This document shows, one piece after another, positions 38,396-47,245 of a DNA stretch of 64,000 nt. The first letter of the stretch is position 1, and every line of letters starts with the position of its first letter. The translations under genes and the position numbers were made by a program. Below the pieces are notes generated by a model. It was not told the DNA's origin, searched no databases, and saw only the letters and a list, made by a program, of their open reading frames with translations. This stretch comes from Planctomycetota bacterium (GTDB lineage Bacteria > Planctomycetota > UBA1135 > GCA-002748355), in NCBI GenBank assembly GCA_027021385.1, contig JALUUL010000014.1, positions 114,738-178,737 on the forward strand, read 5' to 3'.

Positions 38396-38396
38396 A

Positions 38397-39203
38397 ATGG
38401 GAGTCCTGGACGATCTCGGTTCGGGCATCCGCCGCTCGGTGACCGGAGCCGGATTCACTCTGGAGTTGCTGTTCTGCACGCTTTGGAGGCTGCCCCACCT
38501 CGTCCGGAAGATCCGCTTTACGCTCGACCAGATGTTCGCCTCCGGGGTCCGGACGATCCCGGTCGTCATGGTCGTCGCGGTCTTCGCGGGGATGATCCTG
38601 AGCCTTCAGACCGGAATCGAACTCAAGCGCTACGGGCAGCACACCCTGATCGGGAACATCGTCGCGATCTCGATGTGCCGGGAGATGGGCCCGTTCATCA
38701 CGGCCCTGATCCTCGCGGCCACCGTGGGCTCGGCCATGGCGGCCGAACTCGGCACGATGAACGTCTCCGAGGAGGTCATGGCGCTGGAGGTCATGTCGAT
38801 CGACCCCCTCCGCTTCCTCGTCCTCCCCCGAATCGTCGCCCTCTCCCTGATGTGTCCCCTCCTGACGATCTTCGCCGACATCATCGGCATCCTCGGGGGA
38901 AGCATCGTAGCCTCCGTGCATCTGGGAGTCAGCTTCTCGTTCTACTTGAACAGCGCGCGGGAATCCCTGACGACGATCGGCTCGGGCCTTCCCAAGGACG
39001 TCTACGTCGGCCTGTTCAAGGCCTGGGTCTTCGGGATCACGATCGCCGCCGTCGGGTGCTCCTGCGGCCTCCGCGCCGAGGGCGGGGCGATGGGAGTCGG
39101 GTCCGCCGTGCGCCAGGCCGTCAAATCCAGTTTCCTCCTGATCATCATCTTCGGCTACGTCATCACCTGGTTCTTCTACTCCTTCCTCAATGGAGCCTTC
39201 TGA
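38397..39203 (+). CDS. mlaE: MlaE-family ABC lipid transporter permease
   Basis: A 268-residue inner-membrane permease of the MlaE/YrbE family, with about five or six hydrophobic helices. Visible conserved parts are FAGMILSLQTGIELKRYG, REMGPFITALILAATVGSAM and GTMNVSEEVMALEVMSIDPL with the family's EVMAL-type Glu. It pairs with the ATPase and MCE protein downstream to move phospholipids between inner and outer membranes. Overlaps mlaF by 14 bp. Confidence 0.92.
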   Translation: MGVLDDLGSGIRRSVTGAGFTLELLFCTLWRLPHLVRKIRFTLDQMFASGVRTIPVVMVVAVFAGMILSLQTGIELKRYGQHTLIGNIVAISMCREMGPFITALILAATVGSAMAAELGTMNVSEEVMALEVMSIDPLRFLVLPRIVALSLMCPLLTIFADIIGILGGSIVASVHLGVSFSFYLNSARESLTTIGSGLPKDVYVGLFKAWVFGITIAAVGCSCGLRAEGGAMGVGSAVRQAVKSSFLLIIIFGYVITWFFYSFLNGAF

Positions 39204-39942
39204 GATGGAACCGGTGATCCGTCTCGAGGACGTGCACAAGGCCTTCGGGCGGCGCAGGATTCTCCAGGGCCTCTCTTTCGCCGTGGAGCAGGGCAAGACC
39301 TACGTCATCATGGGAGGCTCCGGGTCGGGGAAGAGCGTGACGCTCAAGCACATCATCGGACTCCTGAAGCCCGACGAGGGCCGCGTCCTCGTCAAGGGCC
39401 AGGAGGTCCCCTCCCTGAACAGGGAGGGGCTTCTGGCCCTTCGGCGAAAGATGGGATTCCTCTTCCAGAGCGGCGCCCTGATCAACTGGATGTCGGTCTA
39501 CGACAACGTCGCGCTCCCCCTCCGCGAAAACACCCGCCTGACGGAGACCGAAATCCGGGAGAGGGTCATGGAATGCATCCGGCTCGTGGAGCTGGAGCGC
39601 GCGGCCGATCAATTCCCCGACCAGATCTCGGGCGGCATGAAGAAAAGGGCCGGGCTCGCGAGGACCCTCGTCGGCGAACCCGAGATCGTTCTCTACGATG
39701 AACCGAACGCCGGCCTGGACCCGATCATGAGCGAGACGATCAACCGGCTGATCCTGGATGTGCAGGAACGGTTCAAGGTGACTTCCGTCGTCGTCACCCA
39801 CAAGCGCGCCTGCGCCTATACCGTCGGCGACATCATCGCGATCTTCGACTCCGGACGCATCGTCGCGGAAGGGAGTCCGGACGAGATGCGCAGTTCGGAC
39901 CACCCCCTCGTCCGGAGATTCCTTGGTGGAATCATGGACTGA
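39190..39942 (+). CDS. mlaF: MlaF-family ABC transporter ATPase
   Basis: A 250-residue ABC ATPase. Walker A is GGSGSGKSVTLKHIIGLL, the Q-loop is LFQSGALINWMSV, the signature is ISGGMKKRAGLART (typical of Mla ATPases), Walker B is IVLYDEPNAGLDP, and the switch histidine is in VVVTHKRA. The second in-frame ATG (MEPVIRLEDVHKAFG) is also a possible start and would shorten the overlap with mlaE. Powers MlaE. Confidence 0.94.
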   Translation: MEPSEMEPVIRLEDVHKAFGRRRILQGLSFAVEQGKTYVIMGGSGSGKSVTLKHIIGLLKPDEGRVLVKGQEVPSLNREGLLALRRKMGFLFQSGALINWMSVYDNVALPLRENTRLTETEIRERVMECIRLVELERAADQFPDQISGGMKKRAGLARTLVGEPEIVLYDEPNAGLDPIMSETINRLILDVQERFKVTSVVVTHKRACAYTVGDIIAIFDSGRIVAEGSPDEMRSSDHPLVRRFLGGIMD

Positions 39943-39962
39943 ACCCCGTCCCGGAGGCGGAC

Positions 39963-41102
39963 ATGCCCAGCTTCAAACGCGACACGATCCTCGGTCTGGT
40001 CTTCTTCGGGGGACTCCTCGTCCTCCTCTGGGCCACCGCACGCTTGTCCAACTTCTCCCTGGCGCCCAAGCAGCGCCTACAGGTCTATTTCCCCAATTCC
40101 CGCGGCCTGTCGATCGGAGACCGGGTCTACGTCCTCGGGACCCCGTACGGCATCGTCTCGGACGTCCAGTACGAGCCGGCGAACGCGGAGAATCAGATCA
40201 AGATCACGCTCCAGCTCGGGCATCCCTTGACCCTCCGGAAGGGCTATCGCATCCGGATCGCCGCCAACTCCCTCCTCGGCGGCTCCAAGGTCACGATCGA
40301 TCCGGGCCCGGTGAAGAATCCGATCCTCGGCCCCGCCGACCGACCCCTCGTCGGCGAGGCCCCGGTTTCGGCGCTCGAGGGCATCGGGGAATGGTTCTCG
40401 AAGGGGGAGACCCAGGAAAGCCTCTCGACGATCCTCGAGGGACTCGCCTCGATCGTCCGCGAGGTCAAGGAGGGGAGGGGGACCTTCGGCCGTCTGGTCA
40501 AGGACCCGGCCCTCTACGAACAGGCCTTGGGGACGATCACCGACCTGCGGCGGACGATCACCGACGCCCGCGAGGGGAAGGGCAGTCTCGGCCGCTTCCT
40601 GACCGACCCGGGGCTTTACGACGAGGCCAGGGGGTTCTTCGCCTCCGCCCGCAAGGTCGCCGACAGCCTGGAGAGCGGCGAGGGAATCGGTCCCTTCCTG
40701 CTGCACGACCGCCGGGCCCGCGAGGAACTCGCCGGGACGATCCACGACGTCAAGACGATCACCGGCGATCTCGTCGAGGGAAGGGGCATGGTCGGCAAGG
40801 CCCTGCGGGACCCAGGAACGGCCGAGCGCTTCGACTCGATCGTCGCGAACGTGGATGAGGCGAGCCGGGCCTTGAACGAGGGGGAGGGCCTCCTCCCGGC
40901 CCTCCTTCACGGAAGGGGGATCCGGGACGACGCTACCGCGATGCTCGCCAACTTCCGGAAGTTCTCCGAATCACTCGCCGGATCCACCGCTCTCTCGGAC
41001 CTCGAAAGGGTGCTCCGGCAGATCAGCGGCGCCGTCGAGGACGCTCGGGAGGCGGCTCCGATCTCGACCTTCTTCACGATCTTCGGAGGGACCTTCCAGT
41101 AA
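39963..41102 (+). CDS. mlaD: MlaD/MCE-domain lipid-transport protein with C-terminal repeats
   Basis: A 379-residue protein with one N-terminal membrane helix (LGLVFFGGLLVLLWATA) and an MCE domain (about 35-120: VYFPNSRGLSIGDRVYVLG, YRIRIAANSLLGGSKVTIDP). The C-terminal 240 residues consist of about five units of roughly 45 residues, each with G-x-G-x-x-G-x-L/F followed by D-P and a helix. Examples are GRGTFGRLVKDPALYE, GKGSLGRFLTDPGLYD and GRGMVGKALRDPG. MCE proteins form hexameric rings that carry lipid across the periplasm; the repeats may build a helical extension. Confidence 0.9.
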   Translation: MPSFKRDTILGLVFFGGLLVLLWATARLSNFSLAPKQRLQVYFPNSRGLSIGDRVYVLGTPYGIVSDVQYEPANAENQIKITLQLGHPLTLRKGYRIRIAANSLLGGSKVTIDPGPVKNPILGPADRPLVGEAPVSALEGIGEWFSKGETQESLSTILEGLASIVREVKEGRGTFGRLVKDPALYEQALGTITDLRRTITDAREGKGSLGRFLTDPGLYDEARGFFASARKVADSLESGEGIGPFLLHDRRAREELAGTIHDVKTITGDLVEGRGMVGKALRDPGTAERFDSIVANVDEASRALNEGEGLLPALLHGRGIRDDATAMLANFRKFSESLAGSTALSDLERVLRQISGAVEDAREAAPISTFFTIFGGTFQ

Positions 41103-41201
41103 CGAGGAAGGAAGGTCCCCCCGTTTCCGCTGCATGAGGGTTCCCCCCCCCAAGCCCGGCGCATAGGCTTCCCACCCCTTTTCGAGAGACGCCCTGGCGG
41201 A

Positions 41202-42146
41202 ATGCGATACCGAGAACTTCGAGCCCTCTACGAACGCCCCCTGATCGACCTGATCCTCCACGCCGCGGAGGTCCACCGGAACCACTGGCCCGGACGGAAG
41301 GTGCAGCTATGCACGCTGCTGTCGATCAAGACCGGCGGCTGTCCGGAGGATTGCGGATACTGCTCCCAATCCGTCCGCTACCGGACACCGTCCCCCGAGG
41401 AACCGCTCCTGGACCCAGAGGAGGTTCTCCGGAATGCGAGGAAGGCCAAGGCCGCAGGAGCCACGCGCTTCTGCATGGGCGCGGCGTGGAGAAGCCCCAG
41501 GAACGAGGAGGAGTTCTCACAGGTCCTGGAGATGGTGCGCCGGGTGCGTTCGCTTGGGATCGAGGCCTGCGTGACCCTTGGGATGTTGAACAGGGATCAG
41601 GCCCTGCGTCTCAAGGAAGCGGGCCTCACTTCCTACAACCACAACCTCGATACCTCGCCCGAGTTCTATGAAAAGGTCGTCCGGACCCACCGCTTCGAAG
41701 ACCGCATCGCGACCCTCGAGATCCTCGGAGACCTCGGGATCCGGATCTGCTCCGGGGGGATCTTCGGCCTGGGCGAGACCCCTGAGGACCGCCTTCGCCT
41801 GATCGAGGTCTTGAGCGAACTCGAACACCCCCCGGAATCCGTCCCCCTGAACAAGCTCGTCCCGATCCCCGGGACGCCGATGGAAGGCCGGCCCGGGGTG
41901 GACGTCTTCGAACTCGTCCGGATGGTCGCGGTGACCCGATGCGCGCTTCCCGAGGCCAGGGTCCGGCTCTCCGCGGGCAGGGAGGGGCTGAGCGAGGAAG
42001 CCCAGGCCCTCTGCTTCCTGGCCGGCGCCAACTCCATCTTCTACGGAGAGAAACTCCTCACGACGGGAGGGAGGAGCCCAGAGGAGGATCGGGCCCTCCT
42101 CGAAAGGTTGGGGCTCGAATGCGAAGAAGGATCCTGGAAGAGATGA
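41202..42146 (+). CDS. bioB: Biotin synthase
   Basis: A 314-residue radical SAM enzyme that inserts sulfur into dethiobiotin. The SAM cluster cysteines are Cys47, Cys51 and Cys54 in GGCPEDCGYCSQS. YNHNLDTSPEFYEKVV, CSGGIFGLGE and the C-terminal ANSIFYGEKLLTTGG are biotin-synthase signatures. First gene of a bioB-bioF-bioDA operon with overlapping junctions. Confidence 0.96.
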   Translation: MRYRELRALYERPLIDLILHAAEVHRNHWPGRKVQLCTLLSIKTGGCPEDCGYCSQSVRYRTPSPEEPLLDPEEVLRNARKAKAAGATRFCMGAAWRSPRNEEEFSQVLEMVRRVRSLGIEACVTLGMLNRDQALRLKEAGLTSYNHNLDTSPEFYEKVVRTHRFEDRIATLEILGDLGIRICSGGIFGLGETPEDRLRLIEVLSELEHPPESVPLNKLVPIPGTPMEGRPGVDVFELVRMVAVTRCALPEARVRLSAGREGLSEEAQALCFLAGANSIFYGEKLLTTGGRSPEEDRALLERLGLECEEGSWKR

Positions 42147-43237
42147 GAGCGGCCCTCGAGGAGGAGGCCGCCCGAGGACGCAGGCGGGAACTCCGCCTCC
42201 GATCGGGCCTCGATTTCTCCTCCAACGACTACCTGGGCCTGGCGGAACGCTGGAGCCGGACCCCCCTCGAGGTCCCCCTCCACGGGAGCACGGGATCCCG
42301 CCTCCTCTCGGGACAGAGCGAGGCCTGGCGGCGTTGCGAGGAGAGGTTGAGCGATTGGCACGGATGCGGCCGCCGGGCCCTCTATTTCTCCTCCGGCTAC
42401 CTCGCTGGGGAAGGGCTCCTCGCAACCCTGCTGCAGGAGGATTCCTGGGTCGCGTCCGACGCCTCGAACCACGGATCCCTGATCGACGGCATGCGTCTCG
42501 GCAAGGCCGAGCGCTTCATCTACCCGCACCAGGATCTCGAGGCCCTCGAGGACGGTCTTTCGAAGGCTCCCCGGGGGAAACGGCGTTTCGTCGTCACGGA
42601 GAGCCTGTTCGGAATGGACGGGGATCTGACCGATCTTCCCGCCCTCGTCTCCATCTGCGAGCACCACGACGCCCTCCTGATCCTGGACGAGGCGCACGCC
42701 ACGGGCTGCTATGGACCAGGAGGGAAGGGGCTGGCGGCCGAGGCCGGAGTCTCGGAGAAGATCTTCGCCAGCATCCACACCTGCGGAAAGGCCTTCGCCT
42801 CCCACGGAGCCTACGTGCTGGTTCCCGACATTCTCAGGGAGACCCTGATCCAACGCTGCCGCCAGTTCCTCTTCACGACGGCCCTTCCCCCCGCTCTGGC
42901 CCTCTGCACGGAAAGGGCCCTCGAGGTCTTCGAGAAGGAGCCCGAACTCCGGAGCCGCCTGGCGGAGGCGAGCGGGTTCCTGAGGGCGGAACTCGAAGCG
43001 GCGGGCTTCGAGGCCGGTCCGGCCGGACATATCTTCATCCTCCGCCTCGGATCCTCGAGGACCGCCCAGGCCTGGATGGAAGGTCTGGAGCAGAAGGGCT
43101 TCCACGTGCCCGCGATCCGTTACCCGACGACTCCCGAGAATGGCGCGCGTCTTCGGATCTCGGTCCGGGCCGACCACCCGAGGGAAGCCCTCGCGGACCT
43201 GGTCCGGGCTCTCGTCGAGATACGGGAGGGGCGGTAA
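42143..43237 (+). CDS. bioF: 8-amino-7-oxononanoate synthase
   Basis: A 364-residue PLP enzyme joining pimeloyl thioester and alanine. The PLP lysine is Lys216 in IHTCGKAFASHGAYV; FSSNDYLGL, HGSTGSRLLSG and LDEAHATGCYGPGGKG are family marks. The proposed start at 42143 overlaps the bioB stop as ATGA; a second ATG eight codons upstream (42119) is possible. Confidence 0.93.
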   Translation: MRAALEEEAARGRRRELRLRSGLDFSSNDYLGLAERWSRTPLEVPLHGSTGSRLLSGQSEAWRRCEERLSDWHGCGRRALYFSSGYLAGEGLLATLLQEDSWVASDASNHGSLIDGMRLGKAERFIYPHQDLEALEDGLSKAPRGKRRFVVTESLFGMDGDLTDLPALVSICEHHDALLILDEAHATGCYGPGGKGLAAEAGVSEKIFASIHTCGKAFASHGAYVLVPDILRETLIQRCRQFLFTTALPPALALCTERALEVFEKEPELRSRLAEASGFLRAELEAAGFEAGPAGHIFILRLGSSRTAQAWMEGLEQKGFHVPAIRYPTTPENGARLRISVRADHPREALADLVRALVEIREGR

Positions 43238-45243
43238 TGAGTCCCGCGTCGATCCCCCCGGAAGGATCCTCCCCCCTCCGCCTCCCCTCCCTCGTCCTCG
43301 TCGCCCCGGACACGGACATGGGCAAGACGACCTGCGCCTGCCTGCTCCTGCATGCCGCGCATCGCGCGGCCGAGCGGAGGGGAGGGAAGCCCTGGTCGTA
43401 TTCCAAGCCGATCCAGAGCGGAGAGCCCGACACCGAGCGCGTGCGCCGGATCTGCGGGGACCTCCCGATCGAGATCCACGAAGCCGCGTTCGGCTACGCC
43501 CTCCCCGCAGCCCCGAACGTCGCGGCCCGGGCCGAGGGGAAGCGGGCCCCTTCCCTCCCCGAAGTCCTGGAGCGTCTTCCCCCCCGCGACGCGGGCGCCC
43601 CCCTCCTCGTCGAGAGCCTCGGCGGCCCGCTTTCGCCGATCGGGGAGGACTGGCTGCAGATCGATCTCCTCGCCGCCCTCGGGCTCCCCCTCGTCCTCGT
43701 CTCGAAGAACCGCGTCGGGGCGATCACCGGCCTCCTCTCCTCCCTCGAGGTCTGCCGCTCCCGGAACCTCCGGGTCGAGGCCCTGCTCCTCCTCGGCCCC
43801 GACTGTCCGGGCAACGCGGACATGCTTCGGCGACACGGGGCCTGCCCCGTGTTCCGGACCGAATGGCCGGAACCGGACTCCGCCTCGGGCTACCGCACCC
43901 GCTCCGAGGACCTCCTCCCCCTCCTCGCGCACCTCGAGGCCGGAAACCTCCGGGATTCCCCGGGGCCGGATCCGGTCCTGCGCGGGATCGATCACGACAC
44001 GCTCTGGCACCCCTATTCCCCCCTCGCGGGGGAGGAGGACCGCCCGGTCTGTATCGCCGCCCGCGGCGAGTTCCTCCACCTGGATACGGGGGAGGTCCTC
44101 GTGGACGGGATCTCCTCCTGGTGGACCTGCATCCACGGGCACGCGCACCCGCGCCTCCGCGCTGCCCTCGAGGAGGCGGCCCGCCGCCTGGACCAGGTGA
44201 TCTTCGCCGGCCTCACCCACGAGCCCGCGATCCGGCTGGCCGAGGAACTCCTGCAGGTCCTTCCAGATTCCTTCGAGAGGGTCTTCTTCTCCGACAACGG
44301 CTCCACTGCCGTGGAGGTCGCGCTGAAGGTGGTCCTCGGTTCCTGGAGGAGGAAGGACCGCCCCCTCCCCCGGGGGCGGAGAGACCTGCTCCTCTGCCTG
44401 GAAGGCTCCTACCACGGAGACACCTTCGGGGCGATGGCCGTGAGCAGGGATCCGGTCTTCTTCGGCGAATGGGAGGAGATGCTCTTTGACGTGATCCGCA
44501 TCCCCCTCGACCCCGGGGCCCTGGGGGAGGCCCTCGACCGCCACGGGGAGGCCCTGGCCGGACTCATCCTCGAACCCCTGGTCCAGGGAGCGGGGGGGAT
44601 GCGGATGCAGGATCCCGGCGAGCTTCGGAGTCTCTGCCTGCGGGCACGCGAGGCGGGCCTTCCAGTGATCTTCGACGAGGTCATGACGGGTTTCGGACGG
44701 ACGGGAAGCCTGTTCGCCTTCCAGCAGACGGACTTCGTCCCCGACGTCCTCTGCCTCGCCAAGGGGCTATCCGGAGGGGTGCTCCCCCTCGCCGCCACGG
44801 TCGTCGGCGAGGACCTCTGCCGAGCTTGGATGTCCGAGGACAGGTCCCGGATGCTCTTCCATGGACACAGTTACACCGCCAATCCCCTGGCCTGCGCGAC
44901 CGGCCGGGAAGGACTCCGCCTGCTCCGGGAGCCCGAAACCCGGGAAGGCATCCGGCGGATCCGGGAGGAATGGGAGGGCCTGCGGAGACGGACCTGGCCC
45001 TCCTCGGTCCGAAACCCGCGGACCCTCGGAACGATCTTCGCGTACGACCTCCGCCCGGAGGGACGGGACTCCGGCTACCTCGCCGATTTGAGGAGGGAGG
45101 TGATCGAGGAAGCCCGGAAGGAAGGGGTCTTCCTGCGCCCCCTGGGGAACGTCGTATACGCCATGCCCCCCTATTGCAGCAGTCGATCCTCGCTGGAGCG
45201 GATCTCCGAGGCTCTCGTCCGCATCGCCCGAAACGTCCGTTGA
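43237..45243 (+). CDS. bioDA: Bifunctional dethiobiotin synthetase / DAPA aminotransferase (BioD-BioA fusion)
   Basis: A 668-residue fusion. The BioD part (about 1-235) has the P-loop APDTDMGKTTCACLLLHAA, SYSKPIQSGEPD and LLVESLGGPLSPI. The BioA part (about 245-668) begins DHDTLWHPYSPL and has DGISSWWTCIHGHAHP, FSDNGSTAVEVALK, SYHGDTFGAMA, FDEVMTGFGRTG and the PLP lysine in CLAKGLSGG. It would perform the two consecutive steps KAPA to DAPA to dethiobiotin. Its ATG shares one base with the bioF stop. Fused BioD-BioA is known from plants and fungi and some bacteria; the domain order here is the same. Confidence 0.93.
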   Translation: MSPASIPPEGSSPLRLPSLVLVAPDTDMGKTTCACLLLHAAHRAAERRGGKPWSYSKPIQSGEPDTERVRRICGDLPIEIHEAAFGYALPAAPNVAARAEGKRAPSLPEVLERLPPRDAGAPLLVESLGGPLSPIGEDWLQIDLLAALGLPLVLVSKNRVGAITGLLSSLEVCRSRNLRVEALLLLGPDCPGNADMLRRHGACPVFRTEWPEPDSASGYRTRSEDLLPLLAHLEAGNLRDSPGPDPVLRGIDHDTLWHPYSPLAGEEDRPVCIAARGEFLHLDTGEVLVDGISSWWTCIHGHAHPRLRAALEEAARRLDQVIFAGLTHEPAIRLAEELLQVLPDSFERVFFSDNGSTAVEVALKVVLGSWRRKDRPLPRGRRDLLLCLEGSYHGDTFGAMAVSRDPVFFGEWEEMLFDVIRIPLDPGALGEALDRHGEALAGLILEPLVQGAGGMRMQDPGELRSLCLRAREAGLPVIFDEVMTGFGRTGSLFAFQQTDFVPDVLCLAKGLSGGVLPLAATVVGEDLCRAWMSEDRSRMLFHGHSYTANPLACATGREGLRLLREPETREGIRRIREEWEGLRRRTWPSSVRNPRTLGTIFAYDLRPEGRDSGYLADLRREVIEEARKEGVFLRPLGNVVYAMPPYCSSRSSLERISEALVRIARNVR

Positions 45244-45252
45244 AAGGAGGGC

Positions 45253-45855
45253 TCAGGCAGGCCAGGCGGGCCCTTTGAGAAGCCCCTCGACGTACTTGGC
45301 GAGGACGTCCGCCTCGAGGTGGACCGGATCGCCGGGCTTCAGCGAACCGAGGGTCGTGACGGCCATCGTGTGGGGAATCAGGGCGATCCGACCCCGGTCC
45401 TCCTCGACCCCGGCCAGGGTCAGGGAAACCCCGTCGACGGCGATCGAGCCCTTGACGACGCAGTAGGGGCGGACTTCGGGGGGCAGGGAGAGGAAAAGGT
45501 CGGTCCCGTCGGGCCGGGCCTCGAGGCCCAACACCTCCCCAGTCGCGTCAACATGGCCCTGGACGATGTGCCCCCCGAAACGGTCGGTCGGCCGGAGGGC
45601 CCGCTCGAGGTTCAGTTCCCGCCCAGCCGCGAGATCCCCGAACCAGGTCCGGGCAAGGGTCTCCCGAGTCAGGTGGAATTCCGCACGGCGACCGGACAGG
45701 CGGGTCACGGTCGCACAGCAGCCCGAGAGGGCCACGGATTCTCCGATCTCCAGGACCCCCTCAAGGCCCGAAATCTCGACCCCCAAATCCATCCCCCCCC
45801 CGGATCGCCGGACGAAGGCAACCCGACCCTTGCAAGCGACCAATCCGGTGAACAT
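45253..45855 (-). CDS. ribE: Riboflavin synthase (alpha subunit)
   Basis: A 200-residue enzyme that dismutates two lumazines to riboflavin. It is built from two similar barrels: MFTGLVACKGRVAFV with NHTRET-like HLTRETLARTWF, then GGHIVQGHVDATGEV with SLTLAGVEEDRGRIALIPHT. Length is usual. It stands alone here, convergent with the biotin operon and divergent from trmD. I see no FMN riboswitch in the 105-bp upstream gap. Confidence 0.95.
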   Translation of the reverse strand: MFTGLVACKGRVAFVRRSGGGMDLGVEISGLEGVLEIGESVALSGCCATVTRLSGRRAEFHLTRETLARTWFGDLAAGRELNLERALRPTDRFGGHIVQGHVDATGEVLGLEARPDGTDLFLSLPPEVRPYCVVKGSIAVDGVSLTLAGVEEDRGRIALIPHTMAVTTLGSLKPGDPVHLEADVLAKYVEGLLKGPAWPA

Positions 45856-45903
45856 TCGAGGTCCTCCATCCAGACACCCGGCCCCGGGCGGTCCGGGGTT
45901 CTA

Positions 45904-45932
45904 TTGACGGCGGGGGGGACCGTTCCTAACGT
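45904..45932 (+). promoter_or_regulatory. Sigma70-like promoter of trmD-rplS-secDF
   Basis: TTGACG (45904-45909) and TAACGT (45927-45932) are 17 bp apart, giving a start near 45939 and a leader of about 22 nt before trmD. Confidence 0.6.
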
Positions 45933-45960
45933 ATCTCCCCTTTCGACTCGGCGCAGCGCC

Positions 45961-46650
45961 ATGCTCTTCTCCGTCCTCACGTTATTTCCGGCGGAAATCC
46001 GGCCGTATCTGGACGGCAGCATCCTCGGCAACGCCCAACGGGCGGGCATCGTACGGTTCCGGCTCGTGGATTTCCGCGAGTTCACCGACGATCGCCACAA
46101 CACCGTTGATGACAGGCCTTTCGGTGGAGGACCGGGCATGGTGATGAAACCGGGTCCGATCTTTGACGCGGTGGAATCCGTGGAGCGGTCCTTCGGACCC
46201 CACCACCGGATCTTGCTGTCTCCGAGGGGCAGGGTCTTCGATCAGGCCAAGGCGGTCGAACTCGGTCGCGAATCCCGGATCCTCCTTTGTTGCGGGAGGT
46301 ACGAGGGCTTCGACGAGAGGATCCGCGAGGGCCTCGAATGGGACGAGGTCTCGCTCGGGGATTTCGTCCTTTCCGGGGGCGAGATCCCGGCGCTGGCCGT
46401 GATCGAAGCCGTCGTGAGGCTCCTTCCCGGAGCGCTCGGGGACGAGGAGTCCGCGAACCTCGACTCCTTCATGGACGGCGACACGGTCGACCATCCCCAC
46501 TACACCCGCCCCAGGGTCTTCCGGGGCATGGAGGTCCCCGAGGTGCTCGTCTCGGGGAACCATCGGGCGGTCGAGGCCTGGAGGAAGGAACGAAGGATCC
46601 GGTTGTCGGAGCTTCGAAGGCGGCGGAACGGATTCCAGCGCGACATATAG
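45961..46650 (+). CDS. trmD: tRNA (guanine-37-N1)-methyltransferase
   Basis: A 229-residue SPOUT methyltransferase making m1G37, which prevents +1 frameshifting. It has VLTLFPAEIRPYLDGSILG, DDRPFGGGPGMVMKPGPI, the SAM-binding knot CGRYEGFDERI and SLGDFVLSGGEIPALAVIEA, all diagnostic. It is followed by rplS, the classical trmD-rplS pair. Confidence 0.96.
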   Translation: MLFSVLTLFPAEIRPYLDGSILGNAQRAGIVRFRLVDFREFTDDRHNTVDDRPFGGGPGMVMKPGPIFDAVESVERSFGPHHRILLSPRGRVFDQAKAVELGRESRILLCCGRYEGFDERIREGLEWDEVSLGDFVLSGGEIPALAVIEAVVRLLPGALGDEESANLDSFMDGDTVDHPHYTRPRVFRGMEVPEVLVSGNHRAVEAWRKERRIRLSELRRRRNGFQRDI

Positions 46651-46726
46651 GCATGCAGCCCTCGCTCTCCGAGCGGGGTCGAGAGGATCGCTCCCGGAAC
46701 CCGGGACGTGCAAGAGGACGAGAACG

Positions 46727-47170
46727 ATGGATTCCATCCGCAGGATCGAACTGGAACAAATGAAGCGCAAGCTGCCCGCCTTCGCGGTCGGAGACACCGT
46801 CAAGGTGAGCTACCGGATCCGCGAGGGGGACAAGGAGCGGATCCAGGTCTTCCAGGGGACCGTCATCGCGATCAAGGGCGGGGGCATCCGTCAGACCGTG
46901 AAGGTCCGCCGCATCGTCGCCGGGCAGGGGGTCGAGAGGACCTTCCCGCTCCACTCCCCGAAGCTCGCCGACATCGAGGTCACCCAGCACGGCCGGGTCC
47001 GCAGGGCGAAGCTCTATTACCTGCGGGACCGGGTCGGCAAGGCCACCCGCGTCCGCAGGGAATTCGTGAAGACCTTCGTCGACGAGAAACTGCGCGGTTC
47101 CGCGGATCTCCATCCGGGTTTCGCCGAGCCCTCCGCGGACTCCGAGGGCGAAGATTCCGGCGGGGAATGA
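46727..47170 (+). CDS. rplS: 50S ribosomal protein L19
   Basis: A 147-residue L19 of the subunit interface. Core features are FAVGDTVKVSYRIREGDKER, QVFQGTVIAIKGGGIRQTV, FPLHSPKLADIEVTQHGRVR and RRAKLYYLRDRVGKATRV. An acidic tail of about 25 residues (PSADSEGEDSGGE) extends beyond the usual end. Confidence 0.95.
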   Translation: MDSIRRIELEQMKRKLPAFAVGDTVKVSYRIREGDKERIQVFQGTVIAIKGGGIRQTVKVRRIVAGQGVERTFPLHSPKLADIEVTQHGRVRRAKLYYLRDRVGKATRVRREFVKTFVDEKLRGSADLHPGFAEPSADSEGEDSGGE

Positions 47171-47245
47171 ACTGCCGGGACCGGCTTCCCCTTCCCGGCG
47201 ATCCCGGCCCCAACCCGATGAAGCCATCACCGGACGGTATCCAAC

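Noticed and set aside
45856..45960. FMN riboswitch before riboflavin synthase
   Set aside because: The 105-bp gap lacks the conserved RFN elements and is too short together with the trmD promoter.
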